DNA of 10,212 nucleotides from Dehalococcoidia bacterium UBA4060 (lineage in GTDB: Bacteria > Chloroflexota > Dehalococcoidia > GIF9 > UBA5629), in contig DFZI01000100.1 of NCBI GenBank assembly GCA_002383665.1, positions 1 to 10,212 on the forward strand, given 5' to 3'. The notes beneath the pieces are model-generated. The model searched no databases and was not told the origin of the DNA. It saw nothing but the letters and a program-made list of their open reading frames with translations. A program made the translations under genes and the position numbers. Below, in pieces: positions 1 through 6,410 of this stretch (positions are counted from its first letter, which is position 1; the number at the start of each line of letters is the position of its first letter).

Positions 1-43
1 TTTTAATATTTTGGCACAGATTAACCCACATTCCACAGTTTAT

Positions 44-142
44 GTAACAGTAATATTGTTACCCACCATCAAACTTAAAATGGTGATAATTTCACTGCTG
101 TGTGGATTAAATTAAAGCTAAAGTAAGGTGATAATATTACCT
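44..142. repeat. Three short palindromes in AT-rich intergenic DNA
   Basis: Bases 1-146 hold no open reading frame that I can support. Within them are three small dyads. At 44-62, GTAACA and TGTTAC arms flank gtaatat; the 19-base palindrome has only one G-T pair off perfect symmetry. At 83-95, GTGA and TCAC arms flank TAATT. At 126-142, AGGT and ACCT arms flank an AT core, with one G-T pair. All have a GT...AC outline with an AT-rich centre, which fits small-dimer repressor operators but also arises easily in AT-rich DNA. The last one lies just 3' of the tRNA gene and could instead form a weak hairpin. The gene they might serve lies off the left edge of the window. Confidence 0.3.
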
Positions 143-146
143 GAAA

Positions 147-222
147 TGGTGGACCTGAGGGGATTCGAACCCCTGACCTCCTGAATGCAAATCAGGCGCT
201 CTCCCAATTGAGCTACAGGCCC
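147..222 (-). tRNA. tRNA-Ala (anticodon TGC)
   Basis: Read on the minus strand, this is a 76-base tRNA. The acceptor stem GGGCCTG pairs with CAGGTCC (one G-T pair), followed by discriminator A and an encoded CCA end at 149-147. The D arm contains AGCTCAATTGGGAGAGC. The anticodon stem is CCTGA/TCAGG around the loop TTTGCAT, giving anticodon TGC, which reads GCN alanine codons. The T arm is CAGGGGTTCGAATCCCCTC with the invariant TTCGA. There is no intron and no mismatch that would suggest a pseudogene. It stands alone, not next to an rRNA operon in this window, and is transcribed in the same direction as the GH10 gene upstream of it. Confidence 0.97.
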
Positions 223-233
223 GCAGAAACAAT

Positions 234-263
234 ATTATACTAAGCCGGCTGCCTCATTCACAA
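234..263 (-). promoter_or_regulatory. Putative promoter of tRNA-Ala
   Basis: On the minus strand a perfect -10 hexamer TATAAT (239-234) lies 11 bases before the tRNA 5' end. A -35-like TTGTGA (263-258, four of six matches to TTGACA) precedes it with an 18-base spacer. The predicted start, about seven bases after the -10, would leave a roughly five-base 5' leader before position 222. The tRNA therefore probably has its own promoter and need not depend on read-through from the GH10 gene. Confidence 0.6.
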
Positions 264-330
264 ATCAGCTTGATTGCTTTTATGGGCTTGTGGTGATTGC
301 CCGTCCGCTATGAAGCCTGACCACTGTCGG

Positions 331-1830
331 CTATACACGCCGCCTGATGATCATGATCTGGCGGATGATCAATACGATTATGGCGAGGGCAACGACCGCG
401 ACCGCATAAGGCCAGATCTGTTCGGCCAGCGGCGTCGGCGGTGCCTGAATGTAGCCCGGCAGGTGCACCTGGACTTCGTTGTCGATGCCCCTGGTCATGT
501 AAACAGTTGCATCTGCACGCTTGCCTTCTTTCTCAACGATGATCTTGTATGAGCCGTAGAAGCCCCTGAAGGAGGCGTTGCCCTCCATGCCGGTGTAAAC
601 GTCGCCCATGCTCCACCAGGTGCCCTTGACCAGCTTGAGAAGGCTGTCATAGGCCGGTTTCTTTGACATATCCGCCCTCAGCAGTCCGGCCGGAGCACCC
701 TGCCATGCTCCCCTGTCGGAAAAGTCCCACCAGGTGATGGCATCCACCGACGGGTGGCTGAAAAGCAGTGTATACAGCTTTTCCACGTATTCGGCCTGCG
801 TTGCTTCCCCCTCTGTCGTGCTCGGCCAATCCTGCTGGGCGGGAGTTTGGGCAGTGGATATGCCCGTCCTGGGCGCACCGCTCAGCACGGTGACCTCGGT
901 GAAATGGAGGGGCACGTTGAAGTCCTTGAAGCTCTCACAGAGGTCCCACACCTGGTAAAGTGGCCAGTTGCCGCGGTGCATATGTGATTGCAGGCCGATG
1001 GCATCGAACCTGCCCTTCTGCCGGATGATGTCCTGCAGGATAGCGCGAAAGTCCTGGTCCGTGCGGTAATCGTTGATTATCAGAGTTGATTTGGGGCAGG
1101 CTGCCCTGGCCCAGTTGAGCGCATCGACACAGACTGTGGCCGGTGTCCTGGCATTCATCCAGGCGCTGATGGGGGTGCTGGCACGGGCGCCCATGGTGGG
1201 CTCGTTCACCACATCCCAGTAATCCACCAGTCCGCAGAAGTTGCCGGCAATATCCTTAACATGCTTTTCCTCTGCCACCTGTATGTCGTTGACACCGGGT
1301 GGCAGCCAGGAGGGAGAGACATCCGCCCAGACCAGGGGATGCCCCTTGGTCACGATGTTCCTTTTCCGGGCCCAATCGGCCATGGCCCTTAAAAGCTGTT
1401 CGTTCGTCTGACCCTGCGCTGGCTCATAGCTGTCCCAGTAGAAGGGCAGCGTGCCGTAGTTGAAGAGGGCGGTGTAGGCCTGTGCCCACTGGTCGTCAAC
1501 TGCGTTGGGGCCGCCATCCTTGATGCCCAGGGGCGCAAGCCCCGAGCCGAAGAGGAAGTCGTGACCCTGCTGCTCGTAGTAGATCCTGGCATCCCTGACT
1601 GCATTGCCTTTATCATCTACGACCGTGACCTGCATGTCGCCCTTGCGGATTTTCTCGATGCGGTCGTTGGCGCCCCGCATGATGAACCACTCACGTACAT
1701 TGTTGTAATACTGCATTACCGTCCTGCCCGGATCACCGCCGCCCTGTCCACAGGCGGCAGCCGGCAGGGCCAGCATCAATGTGAATATGACCAGCACTAT
1801 GATCTGGAGCCTTCTTCGCTTTACACTCAT
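331..1830 (-). CDS. GH10-family glycoside hydrolase (xylanase-like) lipoprotein with C-terminal membrane helix
   Basis: This 499-residue protein is predicted to cleave beta-1,4-xylan or a related glycan outside the membrane by the retaining mechanism of family GH10. The N terminus is a lipoprotein signal peptide: KRRR, a hydrophobic stretch, then a lipobox-like LPAAAC with Cys27 as the lipidated residue. The GH10 barrel spans about 90-400. It shows KGHPLVW (162-168), WDVVNEP with acid/base Glu210, QSHMH (281-285), nucleophile Glu312 in HFTEV, and a late WWDFSDRGAW. A small beta-rich segment with GFYGSY follows at about 403-457, then a membrane helix at about 472-490 ending in RRRV. The ATG at 1830 is chosen because AAAGGTG lies a few bases upstream and the signal peptide begins there. 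The reading frame extends to 1986, but that would bury the signal peptide. It is divergent from the ArsR gene. The exact substrate cannot be read from sequence. Confidence 0.9.
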   Translation of the reverse strand: MSVKRRRLQIIVLVIFTLMLALPAAACGQGGGDPGRTVMQYYNNVREWFIMRGANDRIEKIRKGDMQVTVVDDKGNAVRDARIYYEQQGHDFLFGSGLAPLGIKDGGPNAVDDQWAQAYTALFNYGTLPFYWDSYEPAQGQTNEQLLRAMADWARKRNIVTKGHPLVWADVSPSWLPPGVNDIQVAEEKHVKDIAGNFCGLVDYWDVVNEPTMGARASTPISAWMNARTPATVCVDALNWARAACPKSTLIINDYRTDQDFRAILQDIIRQKGRFDAIGLQSHMHRGNWPLYQVWDLCESFKDFNVPLHFTEVTVLSGAPRTGISTAQTPAQQDWPSTTEGEATQAEYVEKLYTLLFSHPSVDAITWWDFSDRGAWQGAPAGLLRADMSKKPAYDSLLKLVKGTWWSMGDVYTGMEGNASFRGFYGSYKIIVEKEGKRADATVYMTRGIDNEVQVHLPGYIQAPPTPLAEQIWPYAVAVVALAIIVLIIRQIMIIRRRV

Positions 1831-1923
1831 CAATACACCTTTGCGTAGACTTCCTTTAGATTTGGTATATTTTAGCACAGGCGTAAACTTGGCACCGAAA
1901 TTTACCTTTCTGCTATTCATGCA

Positions 1924-1952
1924 TTGACGGGCAAATCTCGCAATAGTATAAT
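1924..1952 (+). promoter_or_regulatory. Sigma-70-type promoter of the arsR-family gene
   Basis: TTGACG (1924-1929, five of six consensus) and a perfect TATAAT (1947-1952) are separated by exactly 17 bases, the optimal spacing for the housekeeping sigma factor. The predicted start is near 1959, about 39 bases before the ArsR start codon. The inverted repeat at 1963-1986 falls just downstream of that start, so a bound repressor could block initiation or early elongation. The same AT-rich stretch on the other strand holds a TATACT (1950-1945) that could act as a weak -10 towards the GH10 gene, but no good -35 accompanies it. Confidence 0.72.
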
Positions 1953-1962
1953 CTATCAATAT

Positions 1963-1986
1963 ATGAGTATATAGTAATATATTCAT
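1963..1986. promoter_or_regulatory. Inverted repeat, candidate ArsR-family operator
   Basis: The arms ATGAGTATAT (1963-1972) and ATATATTCAT (1977-1986) are complementary at nine of ten positions around a four-base AGTA centre. ArsR/SmtB-family dimers typically bind AT-rich imperfect inverted repeats that include TGA/TCA ends, overlapping or next to their own promoter. This one sits between the predicted transcription start and the ribosome-binding site of the ArsR gene, as expected for autorepression. The ligand and binding are inferred. Confidence 0.55.
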
Positions 1987-1997
1987 GGAGAAATACT

Positions 1998-2336
1998 ATG
2001 AGTGAGATAAAGCTGGACAGGGTCACGCTATACGAGTTCCATGCGCAGTTCTGCAAGACCCTGGCCGATGCCAACCGCCTTTTGATCATTGCTGAGCTGG
2101 TAAAGGGAGAAAAGTCTGTCAGCGACCTTGCCAATGCCTTGGGACTTAACCAGTCCAATGTTTCCAAGCATCTTTCCCTGATGAAGGAACGTGGACTTGT
2201 CTCTGCAAGGCGTGAAGGGGTATCCGTGTACTACTCACTGTCCGACCACAGAATTTTTCAGGCGATAGAGCTGTTAATAAGGGTGCAGACAGACCAGGTC
2301 GCCAAAAGGCACAATCTGACACAGAACAACCTCTGA
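1998..2336 (+). CDS. ArsR-family winged-helix transcriptional repressor
   Basis: This 112-residue protein is a one-domain DNA-binding regulator with the usual length of the ArsR family. The N-terminal helix contains FCKTLADANRLLIIAEL (18-34). The helix-turn-helix runs from about 40 to 68, with SVSDLANALGL and recognition helix NQSNVSKHLSLMKERGLV. The wing is RREGVSVYYSL (71-81). The ELCVCDL-type metal site in the DNA-recognition helix region of classical ArsR/SmtB proteins is missing: the equivalent stretch reads KSVSDL, and Cys19 is the only cysteine. Metal sensing of the classical type is therefore unlikely, and the signal is unknown. The start is supported by GGAG (1987-1990) seven bases upstream. 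It is divergent from the GH10 gene, and its 3' end is 62 bases before the large oxidoreductase on the same strand, so autoregulation and control of that gene are both plausible. Confidence 0.88.
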   Translation: MSEIKLDRVTLYEFHAQFCKTLADANRLLIIAELVKGEKSVSDLANALGLNQSNVSKHLSLMKERGLVSARREGVSVYYSLSDHRIFQAIELLIRVQTDQVAKRHNLTQNNL

Positions 2337-2398
2337 TGTAGGCTTTTATCGATACGTTGGGAATTTAACAATCAGACCGGGTAATTATGGAGGAATAG

Positions 2399-5300
2399 AT
2401 GAGTAAACTGGGCAGAAAGGAAAAGGTATACTTGCAAGGGAAGTTCGGCAACCGTGTCAATTTTAATCCGACGGAGCTGATTTTATACAGCCACGACATG
2501 GCCGCCATGCCGAACCTGATCAAACCGCTTGTCGGCAGCACCGTGCCGCAGGCGGTCGTGCAACCTGTGGCAGAGGACGAGCTTGCAGATTTGATTAAGT
2601 GGGCGGCGGACAGGGATATACCGCTCACGCCGCGCGGCAAGGCCTCTTCGGGCTACGGCGGTGTGCTGCCGGTCAAGCAGGGCATAGTCGTAGATTTCTT
2701 CCGCATGAACCGGGTGTTAGCCATCGATAAAACCTCGCTTACCGCACGCGTCCAGGCGGGCGTTACCTGGGAAAAGCTGGACAGGGCACTGGAGAAGGAA
2801 GGCCTGACCCTCAGGCTATATCCCACCAGTTATCCTGCCTCCACGGCAGGAGGGTGGCTGGCGCAGGGAGGCGCGGGCATCGGCTCCTACGAGGCAGGAT
2901 GGTTCAGAGATAACGTGATCATCGTTCGCATAATAACCGCGTCGGGCGAAGTTAAAGATGTCAGCGGAGACGGCCTGGAAATGGTCTCGGACGCTGAGGG
3001 TATCACCGGGTTTATCAGCGAGCTGACAGTCAGGGTCCAGCCCAAAGAAGATCTCAAGGTGATCTCCATCGGCTGCCCGGATGCGCATGACCTGCAGAAA
3101 TTTGTTCAATCGGTCATCGATGCCAGACTGCCCATCTGGTCGATTATATTTATAAATCCCAGGATGGCCGAGCTTAAAAACCTGTCACCGCTGAGAGAGC
3201 AGCACGGCCATCCGGCCGAGGAAAGGGTGCTCCTGCCTGCCTCTTATATTGCCACGCTCACCTTTCGCCAGCGCGATGATGCAGCCGTGATGCAATTCAT
3301 CCCCCAATTGCTCAAACCCTGCCAGGGGGAAATACTGAGCGACCGCATCGCGGAGCACGAGTGGAAGAACCGCTTCAAGCTGATGGTGGTCAAACGTCTG
3401 GGGCCCAGCCTGGTGCCGGCGGAGGTCGTCGTCCCCCTCGAAGCCCTGGGCGATGTTATGGCTGAGATAGAGAAAAAGATCGACCAGCCCATCGTAAAGG
3501 AGGGCATTATCATACGCGAAAGCTTGAACGGCAGGCCGGAGGTCGTCATCCTTGGATTTATTCCCAGTGACCAGCGCAAGTTCACCTATAACTTCGTCTT
3601 CTCGCTGTCGCTGTCCATCATGAAGATCGTTAAAAGGCACGGTGGACGGCCGTATGCCACCGGCCTTTACTTTATCAAAAAGGCGGAGGAGACCCTGGGA
3701 AAGGACCGTGCTGCCAAGCTGCTGGCTCTCAAGAGAACGACGGACCCGAGGAATATCCTCAATCCCGGAAAGGTGGTGGGGAAAAGCAGCCTGGGCGGTT
3801 TTATTGGCATGGCGGAGGCCTTTGAGCCGGTCATCCGGCCTTTCGGCAACTACGTTATCACCCAGGTGGGAGAAAGGCCGCAGAAGCCCGTCAAGGATAT
3901 CCCGGCCGATGTGGCATGGTACGCCTATTCCTGCTCGCAGTGCGGCTACTGTGTGGAGGAATGCGACCAGTTTTACAGCCGCGGCTGGGAAAGCCAGTCT
4001 CCGCGCGGTAAATGGTTCTGGCTGCGCGAGTACATGGAGGGCAGGCAGAAATGGAACCAGTTCATGGTGGATACCATCATGGTATGCACCACCTGTGAGC
4101 TGTGTAACCTCCGCTGCTCCGCCTCACTGCCTATCGAACCATCCTGGATGAAGCTGCGCGGCAAGCTGATACACGAGGAGAAGAAGCTGACCATCCCGCC
4201 CTTCGAGATGATGGGTGCTGCGCTGACAAAAGAAGGAGATATCTGGGCAGGCTACCGCCGTGACCGCTCCGACTGGTTCCCCGAGGACCTGAAATCCAGG
4301 CACGGTCCCGGGGTCAAGTCGAAGAACGTCTATTTCGCCGGCTGCACGGCCAGCTACGTGGAAAACGATATAGGCATGGCCAGCGTGCGCCTGCTGGATG
4401 AAGCCGGGATGGATTTCACCTACCTCGGGCCGAAGGAGAATTGCTGCGGCACGCCCATGCTGGTATCCGGGAAATGGGATGTTTTCGTGGAAACGATGAA
4501 GCATAACATCGCCGCAGTCAAAGCCTCAGGTGCGGATACTGTGATATCTTCCTGCCCGGCCTGTAACATGATGTGGCGCCACACCTATCCCGAATGGGCA
4601 AAAAAGCTGGGCATTGAATATGATATTACGGCCAAACATTATAGCGAGGTCGTCTCGGATAAGCTTAAGGCGGGCGAACTCAAATTCGCCGATAATGGCC
4701 AGGAACCGGTCACAGTCACCTGGCACGATTCCTGCCATATCGGTCGCGTCTCGGGAGTCTATGAGCCGCCGCGTGATGTGATCAGGTCATTGCCCAACGT
4801 TAATCTCGTTGAGATGCCATACCACCACGAGGCAGCCCACTGCTGCGGCAGCGTGCTCACCCTGATCAAGGATCCGCCGGTAGCCGCCGAGGTAGGGCAG
4901 ATCCGCATCAACGAGGCACAGGAGACAGGTGCCGAGAGAATACTGGCACTCTGTCCTTGCTGCGAGTTCCAGTTGCGAGTGTCTGCCGACAAGAAGAAGA
5001 TAGATATGCCCATCGAGGACCTGGCCCGCTTTGCCTGCTCTCGTCTTGGCTACGACTTCCCCGATCCCGACCCCGAGGTAAAAAAGCAGTGGGCGGTATT
5101 CGAGGGTATGATCGCGCTGATGACACCGCAGGGATTTGCCAACCTGATGGGTAAGATGTGGCCCGAGATGATAGATGCCATGCCCTTGGGCATGGGCAGG
5201 ATGATGCGTGTAATGGGCAAAATACCGGGCGCACTGGGCCTAATGAAGCCGCTCTTCCCCGTGCTTTTCCCGCGACTGCTGCCCATGATGATGCCCAAAC

Positions 5301-5476
5301 TGATGCCCAGGATGCTTACTCTGGTGGGTGAGACGGTCCCCATGCCCGAATACATGGCAGAGCAGATGCCGGATTTGATGCCCGGTATCATGGACAGTCT
5401 TATGCCCCATATGATCGGCGATGTCGTCCCCCTGGTCACACAGCCCATGATTGACTATCTGCAAGGTAAAAAATAG
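2399..5476 (+). CDS. Fused FAD-linked oxidase and CCG-type Fe-S oxidoreductase (GlcD/GlcF-like) with Met/Pro-rich tail
   Basis: This 1025-residue protein joins functions often encoded by two genes. Residues about 45-215 are an FAD-binding (PCMH-type) domain with LTPRGKASSGYGG, the STAGGWLAQGGAGIGSY region and a D-lactate/glycolate-oxidase-like cap up to about 460, which ends in DPRNILNPGKV. Two 4Fe-4S motifs follow: Cys512/515/518/522 and Cys563/566/569/573. Two CCG (heterodisulfide-reductase-like) domains come next: Cys649, CysCys682-683, Cys719/722; then Cys779, CysCys815-816, Cys852/854/855. From about 904 to 1025 the protein is rich in Met and Pro. It probably oxidises a 2-hydroxyacid or similar substrate at FAD and passes electrons through the clusters to an unknown acceptor. 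No signal peptide is seen. GGAGGA (2389-2394) fixes the ATG. The ArsR gene ends 62 bases upstream with no terminator between, so co-transcription is likely. The substrate cannot be told from sequence. Confidence 0.88.
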   Translation: MSKLGRKEKVYLQGKFGNRVNFNPTELILYSHDMAAMPNLIKPLVGSTVPQAVVQPVAEDELADLIKWAADRDIPLTPRGKASSGYGGVLPVKQGIVVDFFRMNRVLAIDKTSLTARVQAGVTWEKLDRALEKEGLTLRLYPTSYPASTAGGWLAQGGAGIGSYEAGWFRDNVIIVRIITASGEVKDVSGDGLEMVSDAEGITGFISELTVRVQPKEDLKVISIGCPDAHDLQKFVQSVIDARLPIWSIIFINPRMAELKNLSPLREQHGHPAEERVLLPASYIATLTFRQRDDAAVMQFIPQLLKPCQGEILSDRIAEHEWKNRFKLMVVKRLGPSLVPAEVVVPLEALGDVMAEIEKKIDQPIVKEGIIIRESLNGRPEVVILGFIPSDQRKFTYNFVFSLSLSIMKIVKRHGGRPYATGLYFIKKAEETLGKDRAAKLLALKRTTDPRNILNPGKVVGKSSLGGFIGMAEAFEPVIRPFGNYVITQVGERPQKPVKDIPADVAWYAYSCSQCGYCVEECDQFYSRGWESQSPRGKWFWLREYMEGRQKWNQFMVDTIMVCTTCELCNLRCSASLPIEPSWMKLRGKLIHEEKKLTIPPFEMMGAALTKEGDIWAGYRRDRSDWFPEDLKSRHGPGVKSKNVYFAGCTASYVENDIGMASVRLLDEAGMDFTYLGPKENCCGTPMLVSGKWDVFVETMKHNIAAVKASGADTVISSCPACNMMWRHTYPEWAKKLGIEYDITAKHYSEVVSDKLKAGELKFADNGQEPVTVTWHDSCHIGRVSGVYEPPRDVIRSLPNVNLVEMPYHHEAAHCCGSVLTLIKDPPVAAEVGQIRINEAQETGAERILALCPCCEFQLRVSADKKKIDMPIEDLARFACSRLGYDFPDPDPEVKKQWAVFEGMIALMTPQGFANLMGKMWPEMIDAMPLGMGRMMRVMGKIPGALGLMKPLFPVLFPRLLPMMMPKLMPRMLTLVGETVPMPEYMAEQMPDLMPGIMDSLMPHMIGDVVPLVTQPMIDYLQGKK

Positions 5477-5533
5477 CATATTAATTTGTTATAAACGAAC
5501 ATCATCGAACCGCGGATATTTTTGTCTGGAATC

Positions 5534-5542
5534 TGCTATCAT
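5534..5542 (+). promoter_or_regulatory. Extended -10 element, possible leaderless promoter
   Basis: TGCTATCAT is an extended -10 (TGn followed by a five-of-six match to TATAAT). No good -35 is visible at the matching distance, which extended -10 promoters tolerate. The A of the pseudouridine synthase ATG (5549) is seven bases past the hexamer, just where transcription would start, and no Shine-Dalgarno sequence precedes that ATG. Both facts fit a leaderless message. This is inference from sequence only. Confidence 0.4.
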
Positions 5543-5548
5543 GGGCCC

Positions 5549-6268
5549 ATGGAGTCCGTGCCACTTCTGAAATACCTGGTCGAAGCCGGCTTCGGTGCAC
5601 GCCGCCAGTCGGTGGCTGCCATCAAGCAAGGACGTGTCAGTGTCAACGGCAGGGTCGTGGAAAGCTACACCATGCCAGTCTATCCGAAGATCGATAATGT
5701 GACCTGTGACGGCAAGCCGGTGAAGTTCAGGCCCGCAGAGATGCTGGTCTTCATGGTCAACAAGCCGCTAAATGTGCTCTCAACCACGCGTGACGAGCGG
5801 GGGAGGAAGACCGTTGTAGACATGCTGCCCGAGCGTTACCGGTCGCTGGGACTATATCCAGCAGGGAGGCTGGACTATGATTCAACTGGCCTGCTCATCC
5901 TGACCAATGACGGCAATCTCACCTACCGTCTCACACATCCTCGTTTCGAGCACGAGAAGGAGTATATCGTGACGGTAAGTGGAAGGCTCAACGAGGCTGA
6001 TAAAGAAAAGCTGGAGAAAGGCGTAGAGCTTGAGGACGGCCTGACCTCTCCGGCTGTGATCAAAGAGATACCCGGCGCTGCCTGCACCTACAGTATCACC
6101 CTCCATGAGGGACGCCACAGGCAGGTCAAAAGGATGTTCGCCTCCCTCGGTCACGAGGTGAAAACGCTTAAAAGGGTGCGCATCGGCGGGCTGGAGCTGG
6201 GTGATATGGTTGAGGGAGGGGTCAGGAAGCTCAGCCGGGCCGAGATCGGCAAGCTGCTGCGCAGGTAG
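5549..6268 (+). CDS. RsuA/RluB-family 16S/23S rRNA pseudouridine synthase
   Basis: This 239-residue enzyme should convert a specific uridine in ribosomal RNA to pseudouridine. An S4 RNA-binding domain covers about residues 4-50 (LLKYLVEAGFGARRQSVAAIKQGRVSVNG). The catalytic domain follows, with NKPLNVLST, DERGRKTVVD and the signature GRLDYDSTGLLILTNDG, in which Asp109 is the catalytic aspartate. EGRHRQVKRMF (from about 186) is the conserved late motif of the family. The S4 plus catalytic layout and length match RsuA, RluB, RluE and RluF; which uridine is modified cannot be decided. The frame also opens at a TTG at 5522, but the nine extra residues have no family resemblance and no ribosome-binding site. 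It starts 72 bases after the oxidoreductase, with an extended -10 directly before it, so it may be transcribed independently. Confidence 0.92.
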   Translation: MESVPLLKYLVEAGFGARRQSVAAIKQGRVSVNGRVVESYTMPVYPKIDNVTCDGKPVKFRPAEMLVFMVNKPLNVLSTTRDERGRKTVVDMLPERYRSLGLYPAGRLDYDSTGLLILTNDGNLTYRLTHPRFEHEKEYIVTVSGRLNEADKEKLEKGVELEDGLTSPAVIKEIPGAACTYSITLHEGRHRQVKRMFASLGHEVKTLKRVRIGGLELGDMVEGGVRKLSRAEIGKLLRR

Positions 6269-6410
6269 CCATGCGGGTGGGGCTTGAAGGTTACCCGACT
6301 GCCTCAGCGGTGCAATCATCGCTGATGAGGAGTAAAATATCGAGGGTATCACCCCAACGGCATAGGCCAGGGGAAACTTTAAAATAAGCTCTATGGAAGG
6401 AGTGTAAAGC

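Noticed and set aside
126..142. Terminator directly after tRNA-Ala
   Set aside because: On the minus strand the hairpin has an A-C mismatch and only about seven weak pairs, and the following T tract is interrupted; kept only as one of the palindromes.
223..330. Terminator for the GH10 gene
   Set aside because: I found no stable hairpin with a T tract on the minus strand here; only the tRNA promoter is supported.
1831..1986. N-terminal extension of the GH10 frame to an ATG at 1986
   Set aside because: The extension would place 52 residues before a clear lipoprotein signal peptide, runs through the divergent promoter and operator, and lacks a ribosome-binding site; the ATG at 1830 has one.
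3185..3640. 151-codon minus-strand frame inside the oxidoreductase
   Set aside because: Fully inside a well-supported gene on the other strand, with no family resemblance.
3642..4151. 169-codon plus-strand frame overlapping the oxidoreductase
   Set aside because: Arg/Trp/Ser-rich out-of-frame translation of the conserved Fe-S region; the Cys motifs are in the other frame.
5050..5448. 132-codon minus-strand frame opposite the Met/Pro tail
   Set aside because: Its repetitive composition is simply the complement of the Met/Pro-rich coding sequence; no ribosome-binding site or family resemblance.
5522..5548. TTG start for the pseudouridine synthase
   Set aside because: No ribosome-binding site, and the nine added residues do not resemble S4-domain N termini; the ATG at 5549 is preferred.
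6304..6326. Possible hairpin CAGCG...CGCTG after the pseudouridine synthase
   Set aside because: Only five paired bases, a ten-base loop and no T tract, so it does not support a terminator.
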